This document shows, one piece after another, positions 42,324 through 52,615 of a DNA stretch of 64,000 nucleotides. The notes below the pieces were generated by a model, which was given only the letters and a program-made list of their open reading frames with translations, was not told the origin of the DNA and ran no database searches. Origin of the DNA: Caulobacteraceae bacterium. GTDB lineage: Bacteria > Pseudomonadota > Alphaproteobacteria > Caulobacterales > Caulobacteraceae. The stretch is from NCBI GenBank assembly GCA_947475415.1, contig CANJLH010000002.1, forward strand, positions 62,001 through 126,000, read 5' to 3'. The first letter of the stretch is position 1. Each line of letters opens with the position of its first letter. The translations under genes were made by a program, and so were the position numbers.

Positions 42324-43558
42324 GCCAGGCCCTTAAGCTCGCCCACCAGGTCGGTCCGCTCCCAGGAGAAGCCGCCCTCATTGTCGGGCTGGCGGCCGAA
42401 GTGGCCATAGGCCGCGGTGCGGGCATAGATCGCGCGGTTGAGCTGCAGATGCTCGCGGATCGCCCGCGGCGTCGCCCCTCCGATCAACTGCGGCAAGGCC
42501 GTCTCCAACTTGGCCGGGTCGATTTCGCCGGTGTCGTGCAGATCGACATAGAAGCTCAGCGGTTGAGCCACGCCGATGGCGTAGCTGATCTGGATCGTAC
42601 AGCGCTTGGCCAGGCCCGCGGCCACCACGTTCTTCGCCAGATATCGGCAGGCGTAAGCCGCCGAGCGGTCCACCTTGGTGGGGTCCTTACCGGAAAATGC
42701 GCCGCCCCCGTGCGGCGCAGCGCCGCCATAGGTGTCGACAATGATCTTGCGCCCGGTCAGTCCCGCATCCCCGTCCGGCCCGCCGATCAGGAACCGGCCG
42801 GTGGGATTGACATGCCACACGGTCTTCTTGGTGAGCAGCCCCGCCGGGAAGACAGCCTCCACATAGGGGCGGATCTCCGCGGCCAGCCGCTTGGAAGTCG
42901 CCGTCTGCAGGCCGATCCGCTTCTTGTGCTGGGTGGAGACCACGATCTGCAGCACTTCGACCGGCTGGCCGTTCTCATAGCGCAGGGTGACCTGGCTCTT
43001 GGCGTCCGGCTCCAGCACGGCGCACTCACCAGAGTGGCGCACCTCGGCCAGCCGGCGCAGGATGTCGTGGGAGTACTGCAGCGTCGCCGGCATGAGCGCC
43101 GGCGTCTCATCACAGGCGAAACCGAACATGATGCCCTGGTCGCCGGCGCCTTCGTCCTTCTTGTCGTTCGAATCGACCCCCTGGGCGATGTCGCCGGACT
43201 GGGCGTGCAGGTAGCAGGCATACTTGGCCTTGGCCCAGTGGAACCCTTTCTGCTCGTAACCGATGTCCTTCACCGCCTGGCGCACCTTGGGCTCCAGGGT
43301 GGCGATGAGGTCCTTGGTCATCTTCTTGTTTTCGGCCGGCGACGCGCCCGGCCGACCAGCCCGCACCTCCCCCGCCAGCATGATGCGGTTTGTGGTGACC
43401 ATGGTTTCGCAAGCCACGCGGGCCTGCGGTTCCTGGGACAGGAAGGCGTCGACCACTGTGTCAGAAATCCGATCGGCGACCTTATCGGGATGGCCTTCGG
43501 AAACGCTTTCACTGGTGAAGATATAGCTGGAACGGATCAAGTCAGGGGCTCCGGTCAT
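42320..43558 (-). CDS. metK: S-adenosylmethionine synthetase
   Basis: MetK makes SAM from methionine and ATP. The 412-residue protein has the family blocks [20 protein letters not shown] near the N-terminus, [15 protein letters not shown] (ATP binding) and [20 protein letters not shown] (P-loop-like). It lies after an XRE regulator gene with an 81-base gap full of secondary structure, and ends inside the start codon of trmB. The length is normal for the alphaproteobacterial form. Confidence 0.98.
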   Translation of the reverse strand: MTGAPDLIRSSYIFTSESVSEGHPDKVADRISDTVVDAFLSQEPQARVACETMVTTNRIMLAGEVRAGRPGASPAENKKMTKDLIATLEPKVRQAVKDIGYEQKGFHWAKAKYACYLHAQSGDIAQGVDSNDKKDEGAGDQGIMFGFACDETPALMPATLQYSHDILRRLAEVRHSGECAVLEPDAKSQVTLRYENGQPVEVLQIVVSTQHKKRIGLQTATSKRLAAEIRPYVEAVFPAGLLTKKTVWHVNPTGRFLIGGPDGDAGLTGRKIIVDTYGGAAPHGGGAFSGKDPTKVDRSAAYACRYLAKNVVAAGLAKRCTIQISYAIGVAQPLSFYVDLHDTGEIDPAKLETALPQLIGGATPRAIREHLQLNRAIYARTAAYGHFGRQPDNEGGFSWERTDLVGELKGLA

Positions 43559-43565
43559 GACGGAC

Positions 43566-43603
43566 GCCGCCCTTGTCCGGCGGCCATCGCTTTAGGCGCC
43601 GGA
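43566..43603 (-). promoter_or_regulatory. two mutually exclusive hairpins in the metK leader
   Basis: Read on the minus strand, TCCGGCG (43603-43597) can pair with CGCCGGA (43582-43576). Alternatively GCCGCC (43584-43579) can pair with GGCGGC (43571-43566), which would cover AAGGGCGG, the probable ribosome binding site. The shared bases 43579-43582 make the two stems exclusive. I cannot match it to a known SAM riboswitch class by eye. Confidence 0.4.
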
Positions 43604-43606
43604 ACC

Positions 43607-43624
43607 TATAAAGAAATCTTTATA
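43607..43624. promoter_or_regulatory. AT-rich 18-base palindrome upstream of metK
   Basis: TATAAAG-AAAT-CTTTATA is a perfect inverted repeat in otherwise GC-rich DNA, about 50 bases before the metK start and directly behind the XRE gene. It may be a regulator binding site or hold the metK -10 element. It can also provide U-rich sequence for a short hairpin CCCGC-aa-GCGGG (43626-43637) that may end the XRE transcript. Confidence 0.5.
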
Positions 43625-43639
43625 TCCCGCAAGCGGGCG

Positions 43640-44053
43640 CTACTCGTCATCCCCGGCCAACGCGCGGGCCAGGTCTAGAATCTTGCGACGCACCCGCGGC
43701 TGGCGAATCTTCGGGAACGCTGTCGCCAGCTCCATGCCCTCGGCGGTCATCAGGAACTCATGCACCGTACGGCGCTCCTCGGCCACCGGCGGGTCGGCCG
43801 TCGCGGGATCGCCAAGGCCCTCATAGAAATAGGCGATCGAGGTTTTCAGCGCCCGAGCCATCTCCCAGAGTTTTGACGCGCTCACCCGATTGGCGGCGCG
43901 CTCATATTTCTGCACCTGCTGAAATGTAAGGCCGATGGAGTCCGCAAGCTTCTCCTGGCTGACGCCCAGTTCCTTGCGGCGCAGCCGGATTCGTAACCCG
44001 ACGTGGCGATCGACCGGGTTGGGTTGGCGGTCGATATCGATTTCCTTGGGCAT
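43640..44053 (-). CDS. XRE-family transcriptional regulator upstream of metK
   Basis: This 137-residue protein has a Cro/CI helix-turn-helix at about residues 15-70 (VGLRIRLRRKELGVSQEKLA, DSIGLTFQQVQKYERAANRV, SASKLWEMARALKTSIAYFY) and a C-terminal helical region. Such proteins are widespread in alphaproteobacteria. The ATG at 44053 has AGGACC just before it. The palindrome at 43607-43624 in front of metK is a candidate target, so control of metK is a reasonable guess. lnt ends 32 bases before its start, on the same strand. Confidence 0.88.
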   Translation of the reverse strand: MPKEIDIDRQPNPVDRHVGLRIRLRRKELGVSQEKLADSIGLTFQQVQKYERAANRVSASKLWEMARALKTSIAYFYEGLGDPATADPPVAEERRTVHEFLMTAEGMELATAFPKIRQPRVRRKILDLARALAGDDE

Positions 44054-44084
44054 GGTCCTGCCTGGGGTTTCTATTCCGTGCGGC

Positions 44085-45680
44085 CTATGAGTTTGAATCG
44101 CTCCGCCGCCACCGAATTGCACCCAGTATTAGGCTAGAAACAAGCAACATGCACGCGAACAAACGATCCCCGACGCGACTGTAGGGTGTAGCATGCAACC
44201 TGTTCGGGAGCCATGCATCGATGACTCCCGACTCGCCGAGCCCAAGACGCGCGCCCTTGATGATTCGCCCATGCCCGTCGATCACCGCCGAGACCCCGGT
44301 GGGCGTCGCGCGCACGATGGGCAGGCCCTCCTCGATGGCCCGGTAGCTGGTAAGATTGAGGTGTTGCCACGGCCCGCTGGTGGCGCCGAACCAGGCGTCA
44401 TTGGAAACATTGATGATCCAGGTCGGCCGGCCAGAACCCCCGCCCCACGACCTCGACGCCAGCCGTGGAAACAGGGCCTCGTAACAGATCAACGGTTGCG
44501 CGGCGGGCAGCCCGGCGGGATGGATCGGCGCAGGAGTCGGACCGGCGCTGAAATCCTCCGGCATGTGCGCCAGGCTCCGCAGCCCGATCACGGTGGCGAA
44601 GTCGCCGAGCGGAACATACTCCCCGAATGGGACCAACCGGTGCTTGTCATAGATGGCGCTCACCCGCAGGCCCGCGTCTTCTCGGCGGAATGCGATGAGG
44701 CTATTGAAATAGCGAACCTCGCCCAAAGTCGATGGCTCAGCGCGATTGGCGCCCATCATGAGGGTCTGGCCGGGGCGCATCGCCGCCAGCAGATCGGCCG
44801 CATAGGGCGACCCCGGCGCGATTAGGTCGTTGATAACCGCCGGAAGCGCGCCTTCCGGCCAGATCACCACGTCCGGCGCCTGCGCGGTCCTGCGGGTGGT
44901 CAAGCCGACATAGTCCGCGAAGATCTGGTTCAGGTTCTCGGGTCGCCACTTCTTTTTCTGGTCGATGTTCGCCTGGACGATCCGCACGCGCAGGGCGGGT
45001 GCAGGCTCACTGGCCGCGTGGGCGAGCCACCAGGCTCCGGCGCCGTAGAGGCCGGACAGGCCCAGGAGTCCCGCGGCCGCGGCGGCCAGACGATCGCGCC
45101 TGGGGACCGGGTCAAGGACCAGCCCGGCGACCGAGCCCAGCAGGACCGTGATCCAGGTCAGACCATAGGCGCCGACGAAAGCCGCGGCCTGCGACGGGGG
45201 CGTGCCCGCGGCCCAGGATTCGCCGGGCAGGTTCCAGGGAAAACCGGTGAACACGGTTCCGCGCGCCCATTCCAGCAGCGAAAGCGCGCCGGCGAACACG
45301 AACACCCGCCACGGTCCGCCCGGCGCGGCGGTCCGGTAGGCGAGCAGGGCGAGGCCCCAGAACACCGCCAGTCCCCCGGACAGGAGGATCAACGCGAACG
45401 GCGCCATCCATCCGAAGGTCTCCGCCTCCACCAGGAAGGCTTCCGTCACCCACCAGACGCTGACGGCGAAATATCCGACCCCGGCTACCCAACCCCTTAG
45501 AAACGCCGAACGCCCGCCCGGGGCCGCGTCGCCCAGGCGCATGATCACCCCATAGGCCAGCAGGCCCGGCAGAAACCCGAACGGCGGATGAACCAGACCC
45601 GCCGCCAGCCCACAGGCCAGCGCGGCCATGGTCGGCGCCCATCGGCCGTGAATCAGCGTCTCAAGTTTGGGGCGGCGCAT
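44085..45680 (-). CDS. lnt: apolipoprotein N-acyltransferase
   Basis: Lnt adds the third acyl chain to the N-terminal Cys of lipoproteins in the inner membrane. The 531-residue protein has six to eight N-terminal hydrophobic segments and a periplasmic nitrilase-like domain with the triad Glu276 (VVIWPEGALP), Lys346 (IYDKHRLVPFGEY) and Cys399 (PLICYEALFP). It overlaps the end of the corC gene by 20 bases. The corC-lnt-XRE-metK order is familiar from other alphaproteobacteria. Confidence 0.96.
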   Translation of the reverse strand: MRRPKLETLIHGRWAPTMAALACGLAAGLVHPPFGFLPGLLAYGVIMRLGDAAPGGRSAFLRGWVAGVGYFAVSVWWVTEAFLVEAETFGWMAPFALILLSGGLAVFWGLALLAYRTAAPGGPWRVFVFAGALSLLEWARGTVFTGFPWNLPGESWAAGTPPSQAAAFVGAYGLTWITVLLGSVAGLVLDPVPRRDRLAAAAAGLLGLSGLYGAGAWWLAHAASEPAPALRVRIVQANIDQKKKWRPENLNQIFADYVGLTTRRTAQAPDVVIWPEGALPAVINDLIAPGSPYAADLLAAMRPGQTLMMGANRAEPSTLGEVRYFNSLIAFRREDAGLRVSAIYDKHRLVPFGEYVPLGDFATVIGLRSLAHMPEDFSAGPTPAPIHPAGLPAAQPLICYEALFPRLASRSWGGGSGRPTWIINVSNDAWFGATSGPWQHLNLTSYRAIEEGLPIVRATPTGVSAVIDGHGRIIKGARLGLGESGVIDAWLPNRLHATPYSRVGDRLFACMLLVSSLILGAIRWRRSDSNS

Positions 45681-46530
45681 CTGGACCGGGCGCCCGCAGG
45701 ACCCGCACGCGCTTCACCCGCCGCGGGTCTGCAGCCAGAACTTCAAATCCATAGCCCGCGGGATGAGCCGCCACCTCCCGCACCCGCAGCACCCGCCCGG
45801 CCAGCGCCATCACCAGTCCCGCCACCGTGTCGATCTCCTCGTCCAGGTCCGGCGGGGCGAGATCAACTCCGCCCATGGCGACCTCAAGCTCATTAAGCGG
45901 CAGGCGTCCGTCCACCACCCAGCCGGCGGCGTCCTCGACGATAGGCGGATGTTCGTCATCGTCGTGTTCGTCGGCGATTTCTCCCACGAGGCGCTCGAGC
46001 AGGTCCTCCAGGGTCACAAGCCCGTCTGTGCCGCCGAATTCGTCGATCACCAGGGCCATGTGGGTGTGGCTGGCCTGCATCTGAGCAAGCAGGGCGGCGG
46101 CAGGCATGGAAGCCGGCACATAGAGCGGCGTGCGCACCAGCGTTCGTCGGCGCTGTAGAACCGGATCGGTGGGCTTTGGCCGTCGGCCGGGCGTCTGGGC
46201 CATCAGGCGGAACACGTCCTTCATGTGCACCACGCCGACCGGATCATCCAGGGTGCCGCGATAAACCGGAATTCGCGAATGCTCTGCGTCGGCGAAACGG
46301 GCGATCACCTCGTCGAAAGGACAGGCGACTTCCAGAGCCACGATATCGGCGCGGGGCTTCATCACGTCATCGACCCGCAGGTGCTGGAAGGCGCGGGCCT
46401 GATCCACGAGGTCGCCGGATGACCCGGGCAGATGGCGGCGGGGCGGCGCCTTGACGGGTTCGACGCCCAGCAGACGGCGTAGAAAGGCCAGTGGTCGGGA
46501 TATCGCCCAAGAAGGATCGGGATCAGCCAT
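45661..46530 (-). CDS. HlyC/CorC-type CBS-domain protein
   Basis: This 289-residue soluble protein has a pair of CBS domains (about residues 55-180: VMKPRADIVALEVACPFDEV, RIPVYRGTLDDPVGVVHMKD, HTHMALVIDEFGGTDGLVTL) and a C-terminal CorC_HlyC domain (LPLNELEVAMGGVDLAPPDL, VAGLVMALAGRVLRVREVAA). It lacks the membrane DUF21 part, as do CorC/YbeX. Members are linked to magnesium/cobalt efflux or to ribosome and lipoprotein functions; the role here is unclear. Start ATG 46530 overlaps the ybeY stop region (46523). Confidence 0.9.
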   Translation of the reverse strand: MADPDPSWAISRPLAFLRRLLGVEPVKAPPRRHLPGSSGDLVDQARAFQHLRVDDVMKPRADIVALEVACPFDEVIARFADAEHSRIPVYRGTLDDPVGVVHMKDVFRLMAQTPGRRPKPTDPVLQRRRTLVRTPLYVPASMPAAALLAQMQASHTHMALVIDEFGGTDGLVTLEDLLERLVGEIADEHDDDEHPPIVEDAAGWVVDGRLPLNELEVAMGGVDLAPPDLDEEIDTVAGLVMALAGRVLRVREVAAHPAGYGFEVLAADPRRVKRVRVLRAPGPDAPPQT

Positions 46531-46990
46531 TGTCGCCCCGTTCGGCGGCATAGGGGTCTGGGACCCCGAGACCGGCCAGGATCATGCGTTCGAGCCCTTC
46601 CATGTCCTCGGCCTCGGCGTCGGTCGCATGGTCGTATCCTACGAGATGCAGCACCCCATGCGCCACAAGATGCTGAAGGTGATCCGCGAACGGTTTTCCC
46701 TGCGCCTGAGCTTCCGCCGCGCAGACGCCATAAGCCAGCGCGATATCCCCCAGGTGATCGCCCGCCCCCTCAGCCGCCGGAAACGATAGCACATTCGTGG
46801 GCCCGGGCCTGTTGCGAAACCGCGCGTTCAGGTCGGCCACCGCCTGATCGTCGGTGAGGAGCACCGCGATCTGCGGCTCGAAGTTCAGTTCCACCGCGCC
46901 CAGGGCGGCCTCGGCCGCGGCGGCCACCAGCGCCTCCACCCGCGCCGTCACAGCGGCCCAGGCCGGTTCGGTGACTTCCACCTCGATCAA
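46523..46990 (-). CDS. ybeY: endoribonuclease YbeY
   Basis: YbeY is a zinc-dependent endoribonuclease needed for 16S rRNA 3' maturation and ribosome quality control. The 155-residue protein has NVLSFPAAE and the metal site H-X3-H-X5-H at His111, His115 and His121 (HGVLHLVGYDH). The start is a TTG overlapping the TGA of phoH (TTGA at 46987-46990), so translation is coupled. The order miaB-phoH-ybeY-corC-lnt is widespread. Confidence 0.96.
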   Translation of the reverse strand: MIEVEVTEPAWAAVTARVEALVAAAAEAALGAVELNFEPQIAVLLTDDQAVADLNARFRNRPGPTNVLSFPAAEGAGDHLGDIALAYGVCAAEAQAQGKPFADHLQHLVAHGVLHLVGYDHATDAEAEDMEGLERMILAGLGVPDPYAAERGDNG

Positions 46991-47936
46991 CCTGGTTTCC
47001 CGCGGCGGGCGGCCTCCGCTTCATAGGCCCGCACAATCCGCTCCACCAGTGGATGGCGCACCACGTCTTCGGCGGTGAAGCGCGCCACGGCCACGCCCTT
47101 GACCCCTTCCAGCAGGGACACCGCGTGGGCCAGGCCGGAATCGGCGGCGTTGGGCAGATCCACCTGGCTGGGATCACCGGTCACCGCCATGCGCGCGCCT
47201 TCGCCCAGGCGGGTCAGCACCATCTTCATCTGTAGGCGCGAGGCGTTCTGAGCCTCGTCGACAATGACGAAGGCGTGGCTGAGCGTGCGCCCGCGCATGA
47301 AGGCCAGCGGCGCCACCTCGATCTCGCCCTTATCGCGGCGCCGGCGCAACTGATCCAGTCCCAGTATGTCGGTCAGCGCCTCCCAGATCGGCGCCATATA
47401 GGGGTCGACCTTTTCCGTGAGGTCGCCGGGCAAGAATCCCAGCCGCTCGCCAGCCTCTACGGCCGGGCGGCAGACCACCAGCCGCTCCACCTCGCCGCGC
47501 AGAAGCAGGCCCGCGCCATGCGCCACCGCCAGGAAGGTCTTGCCCGTGCCGGCGGGACCCAGGCCAAACACCAGATCGTTTTCCGCCATCGCCTGGAGAT
47601 AGCGGGCCTGGCCGGCCGTCTTGGGCGACACCGGCCCACGCCGGCCCGCCGGTAGGCCGCGCCCCCCCTCGCCACGGCCGGATCGGGCCTCGCCGATGGC
47701 CACCCGCACATCGGCTTCGCCCACGTCGTCGCCAGCGTCCGCCCGTTCGGCCAGGGCCTGGACAACCCGTTTGGCCGCCGTGCGCGCTCGAGTGTCGCCG
47801 TTCAACGACACCCCGCCACCCGGCGTTTCGATCAGCACATGGAAGGCGTCTTCGATCAGCGCCGCATGGCGACTGTTGGCGCCGGAGACGGCGCGCAGCG
47901 CGGCGTCGGACAGGGGCACGAATTCGGGGGCGCGGC

Positions 47937-47940
<4 letters not shown>
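46987..47940 (-). CDS. PhoH-like ATPase
   Basis: PhoH-family proteins are P-loop ATPases, perhaps RNA helicases, that work alongside YbeY. The 317-residue protein has Walker A GPAGTGKT at 128-135 in [20 protein letters not shown], followed by [20 protein letters not shown], the Walker [11 protein letters not shown] and [20 protein letters not shown]. The start is a TTG overlapping the miaB stop (TTGA at 47937-47940). Confidence 0.95.
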
Positions 47941-49271
<1,331 letters not shown>

Positions 49272-49311
49272 GGGCGCGGTTATGCGGCCTTAGACGGCCG
49301 GCGGCAAATCC

Positions 49312-49722
49312 TCAGTCGTCAAGGGGCACGCCGTAGAGCTCCAGCCGATGATCCACCAGGCGATAGCCCAGCTTGCGCGCGATCGCCTGCTGCAGGGCCT
49401 CGATCTCGGTGTCGACGAATTCAATCACCTTGCCTGTCTTGGTGTCGATAAGGTGATCGTGGTGCGCGTCGGTGGATTCCTCATAGCGCGAACGACCGTC
49501 GCGGAACTCGTGGCGCGAGATGATCCCCGACTCCTCGAACAGCCGCACGGTGCGATAGACGGTGGCGATGGAGATGTGCGGGTCCACGTCGTGGGATCGG
49601 CGATATAGCTCCTCCACGTCGGGATGGTCCTCGGCGGACGACAGCACCCGCGCGATCACCCGGCGCTGGTCGGTCATCCGCATACCCTTCTCGGCGCAGA
49701 GCTTTTCGATACGGTCTGGCAC
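49312..49722 (-). CDS. fur: ferric uptake regulator Fur
   Basis: Fur represses iron-acquisition genes when loaded with ferrous iron. The 136-residue protein has the winged-helix DNA-binding domain (GMRMTDQRRVIARVLSSAED, then VDPHISIATVYRTVRLFEES) and metal-site residues His87, His88 and His90 (AHHDHLID). The CxxC pairs for the structural zinc of E. coli Fur are absent, as is usual in alphaproteobacteria. The start is GTG at 49722 with TGAGGAGCGTCAG upstream. It follows rimI by 32 bases. Confidence 0.94.
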   Translation of the reverse strand: MPDRIEKLCAEKGMRMTDQRRVIARVLSSAEDHPDVEELYRRSHDVDPHISIATVYRTVRLFEESGIISRHEFRDGRSRYEESTDAHHDHLIDTKTGKVIEFVDTEIEALQQAIARKLGYRLVDHRLELYGVPLDD

Positions 49723-49754
49723 CTGACGCTCCTCAGTCCTCGACCCAAACAGGT

Positions 49755-50210
49755 TTAAGCGCGACCGGCTGGAAAATCGAGCCGCATCACCAGTGCGTCG
49801 GCCGGCTCGCCGTCGCCTCGGTCATAATAGTTCTTTCTGAGCCCAGTTCTTCGAAAACCTGCGCGCCCGTAGAGCGCCAGCGCCGCGGCGTTGTCCACAC
49901 CGACCTCCAGAAAAGCGGTAACGGCGCCGGCGGCCTGGGCGTGATTCATGGCGGCAGTCAGCAGCGCGCGCCCAATTCCCTTACCGCGCCGGCCCGAATC
50001 GACGGCGATGGTCAGAACTTCAACTTCGTCGACGACCGCTCGGCAAAGTATCATGCCGCAGTCACAACCCAACTGCGCCAACAGTGCGAACACCCCCGGA
50101 TTCGTCAGCAGCGCCGCGAATTCCGCTGGTCGCCACGGGGAATCAAAACCGAATGCGTGCGCCTGGCTTAGCGCCACGGCGTCTTCTGGGCCGGCTGGCC
50201 GGACCTTCAT
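49755..50210 (-). CDS. rimI: ribosomal-protein-alanine N-acetyltransferase RimI
   Basis: RimI acetylates the N-terminal alanine of S18. The 151-residue GNAT protein has the acetyl-CoA-binding loop VDSGRRGKGIGRALLTAAMN and FLEVGVDNAAALALYGRAGF, with the RimI-like RKNYYDRGDGEPADALVMRL tail. Its ATG overlaps the TGA of tsaB (ATGA), the classic tsaB-rimI arrangement. Confidence 0.92.
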   Translation of the reverse strand: MKVRPAGPEDAVALSQAHAFGFDSPWRPAEFAALLTNPGVFALLAQLGCDCGMILCRAVVDEVEVLTIAVDSGRRGKGIGRALLTAAMNHAQAAGAVTAFLEVGVDNAAALALYGRAGFRRTGLRKNYYDRGDGEPADALVMRLDFPAGRA

Positions 50211-50839
50211 GCCGCCGGCAGTCGCGCATCGGGCGCACGCAGATAAAGCGGTCGCGGGGGGGTTGGATCGCGCAGGGCCGCCAGCCGCGCCACCGCTGAG
50301 GGATCGGCCCAGCTACGCGTGATCAGATGAGCGTGCGGTGCGGCCTGAGCCAACAGTCCCGCGCCGGAGCCGATCAGGGTCACGGCGCTAGGTCCCGCGA
50401 CCTCGTCGAGGCAGGCCGCCGCTTCGTCTAGCGTCAGCGCTTCAGGCGGTGTCAGCGGCGCGCCCTCTTCGAACGCCTGCAGATAGAGCTGGCCGCGCCG
50501 CGCGTCGATAGCGGCGAACACCAGGCCGGAAAGGTCAGCCGCCAACGCCGCCAGGGTCCCGACTCCCACCGCAGGAACACCCAGCGCCTGGCTCAGGCCC
50601 TTGGCGAAGGCCAGCCCCACACGCAGACCGGTGAACGAGCCCGGCCCCACTGTGACGCCGATCCGGTCCAGCTGATCGAACGATGCGCCCGCCTGGGCCA
50701 TAACCGCCTGGGCGATAACCGCAAGCCGCTCCTGATGGCCGCGCGCCATCGGCTCGACGATCCGCCCGCGTGTGTTTCCTGCCTCTACCAGCGCCACGGA
50801 ACAGGCGTCGAGGCAGGTGTCCACGCCAAGGATAATCAT
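50207..50839 (-). CDS. tsaB: tRNA threonylcarbamoyladenosine biosynthesis protein TsaB
   Basis: TsaB is a scaffold for TsaD in making t6A37 of tRNAs. The 210-residue protein starts MIILGVDTCLDACSVALVEA and contains GVTVGPGSFTGLRVGLAFAK, the characteristic ASKHA-fold segments. ATG at 50839 is chosen; a longer reading upstream adds unrelated sequence. The Nfu gene ends five bases before, on the same strand. Confidence 0.95.
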   Translation of the reverse strand: MIILGVDTCLDACSVALVEAGNTRGRIVEPMARGHQERLAVIAQAVMAQAGASFDQLDRIGVTVGPGSFTGLRVGLAFAKGLSQALGVPAVGVGTLAALAADLSGLVFAAIDARRGQLYLQAFEEGAPLTPPEALTLDEAAACLDEVAGPSAVTLIGSGAGLLAQAAPHAHLITRSWADPSAVARLAALRDPTPPRPLYLRAPDARLPAA

Positions 50840-50844
50840 TGAGG

Positions 50845-51417
50845 CTAGAGCGTCTGCTCGACGCGGGTGACTTCCGGCACATAGTGCTTCAGCATATTCT
50901 CCACCCCTGACTTCAGGGTGGCGCTGGAAGAGGGGCACCCGGAACAGGCGCCCTTCATGTGCAGATAGACCACCCCGGTGGCTTCCTCGAACCGGTCAAA
51001 CAGGATGTCGCCGCCGTCCTGAGCCACCGACGGCCGGATGCGGGTGTCCAGCAGGTCCTTGATTTCCGCCACCACCTGGGCGGTGTCGCCCTCATAGACC
51101 GTTTCGGAATGGCCGCTGTCGATCGCCGCGGCGTCACGTAACAGCGGCCGCTCGGAGGTGAACTGGTCCATGATCGCGGCCAGTATCGGCGCCTTCAGAA
51201 ACGACCAGTCCAGATCCCCGCGCTTGCCCACGGTGATGAAGTCATGGCCGAAATAGACCCGCTCGACACCTTTGATCTCGAACAGGTCCGTCGCCAGCGG
51301 CGAATCCTCGGCTTCCGCCGCGGATCGGAAATCCCTGGAACCCTGCGGATAGACCTCCCGTCCGGGGAGGAATTTCAGAACCTGCGGGTTCGGTGTGGCT
51401 TCGGTCTGGATAAACAT
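50845..51417 (-). CDS. NifU-family iron-sulfur scaffold/carrier protein (Nfu)
   Basis: Nfu proteins carry [4Fe-4S] clusters to client enzymes. The 190-residue protein has an N-terminal Nfu_N domain (TEATPNPQVLKFLPGREVYP) and a C-terminal NifU domain with Cys158 and Cys161 (MKGACSGCPSSSATLKSGVE), the cluster-binding CxxC. It precedes tsaB-rimI. The trpS gene ends 47 bases upstream. Confidence 0.95.
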   Translation of the reverse strand: MFIQTEATPNPQVLKFLPGREVYPQGSRDFRSAAEAEDSPLATDLFEIKGVERVYFGHDFITVGKRGDLDWSFLKAPILAAIMDQFTSERPLLRDAAAIDSGHSETVYEGDTAQVVAEIKDLLDTRIRPSVAQDGGDILFDRFEEATGVVYLHMKGACSGCPSSSATLKSGVENMLKHYVPEVTRVEQTL

Positions 51418-51463
51418 GCGTCAGATGTGGCGGTCTTGGGCGTCTGTTGCAAGCCGTTCGCGT

Positions 51464-52498
<1,035 letters not shown>

Positions 52499-52615
52499 CG
52501 GATTAGGCTTCTGCTGAGGGGGCGCGCGGGGGCCTGGCCCCGGTGATCGGGTCGAATGATCAGCGCCATCGATGTGTGCGAAGAGCCATCGCGCGCCAAT
52601 AGACTCAGATGCGGT

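Noticed and set aside
49312-49722. Fur without CxxC as a degenerate or unusual protein
   Set aside because: Lack of the structural-zinc cysteines is normal for alphaproteobacterial Fur; the regulatory histidines are present.
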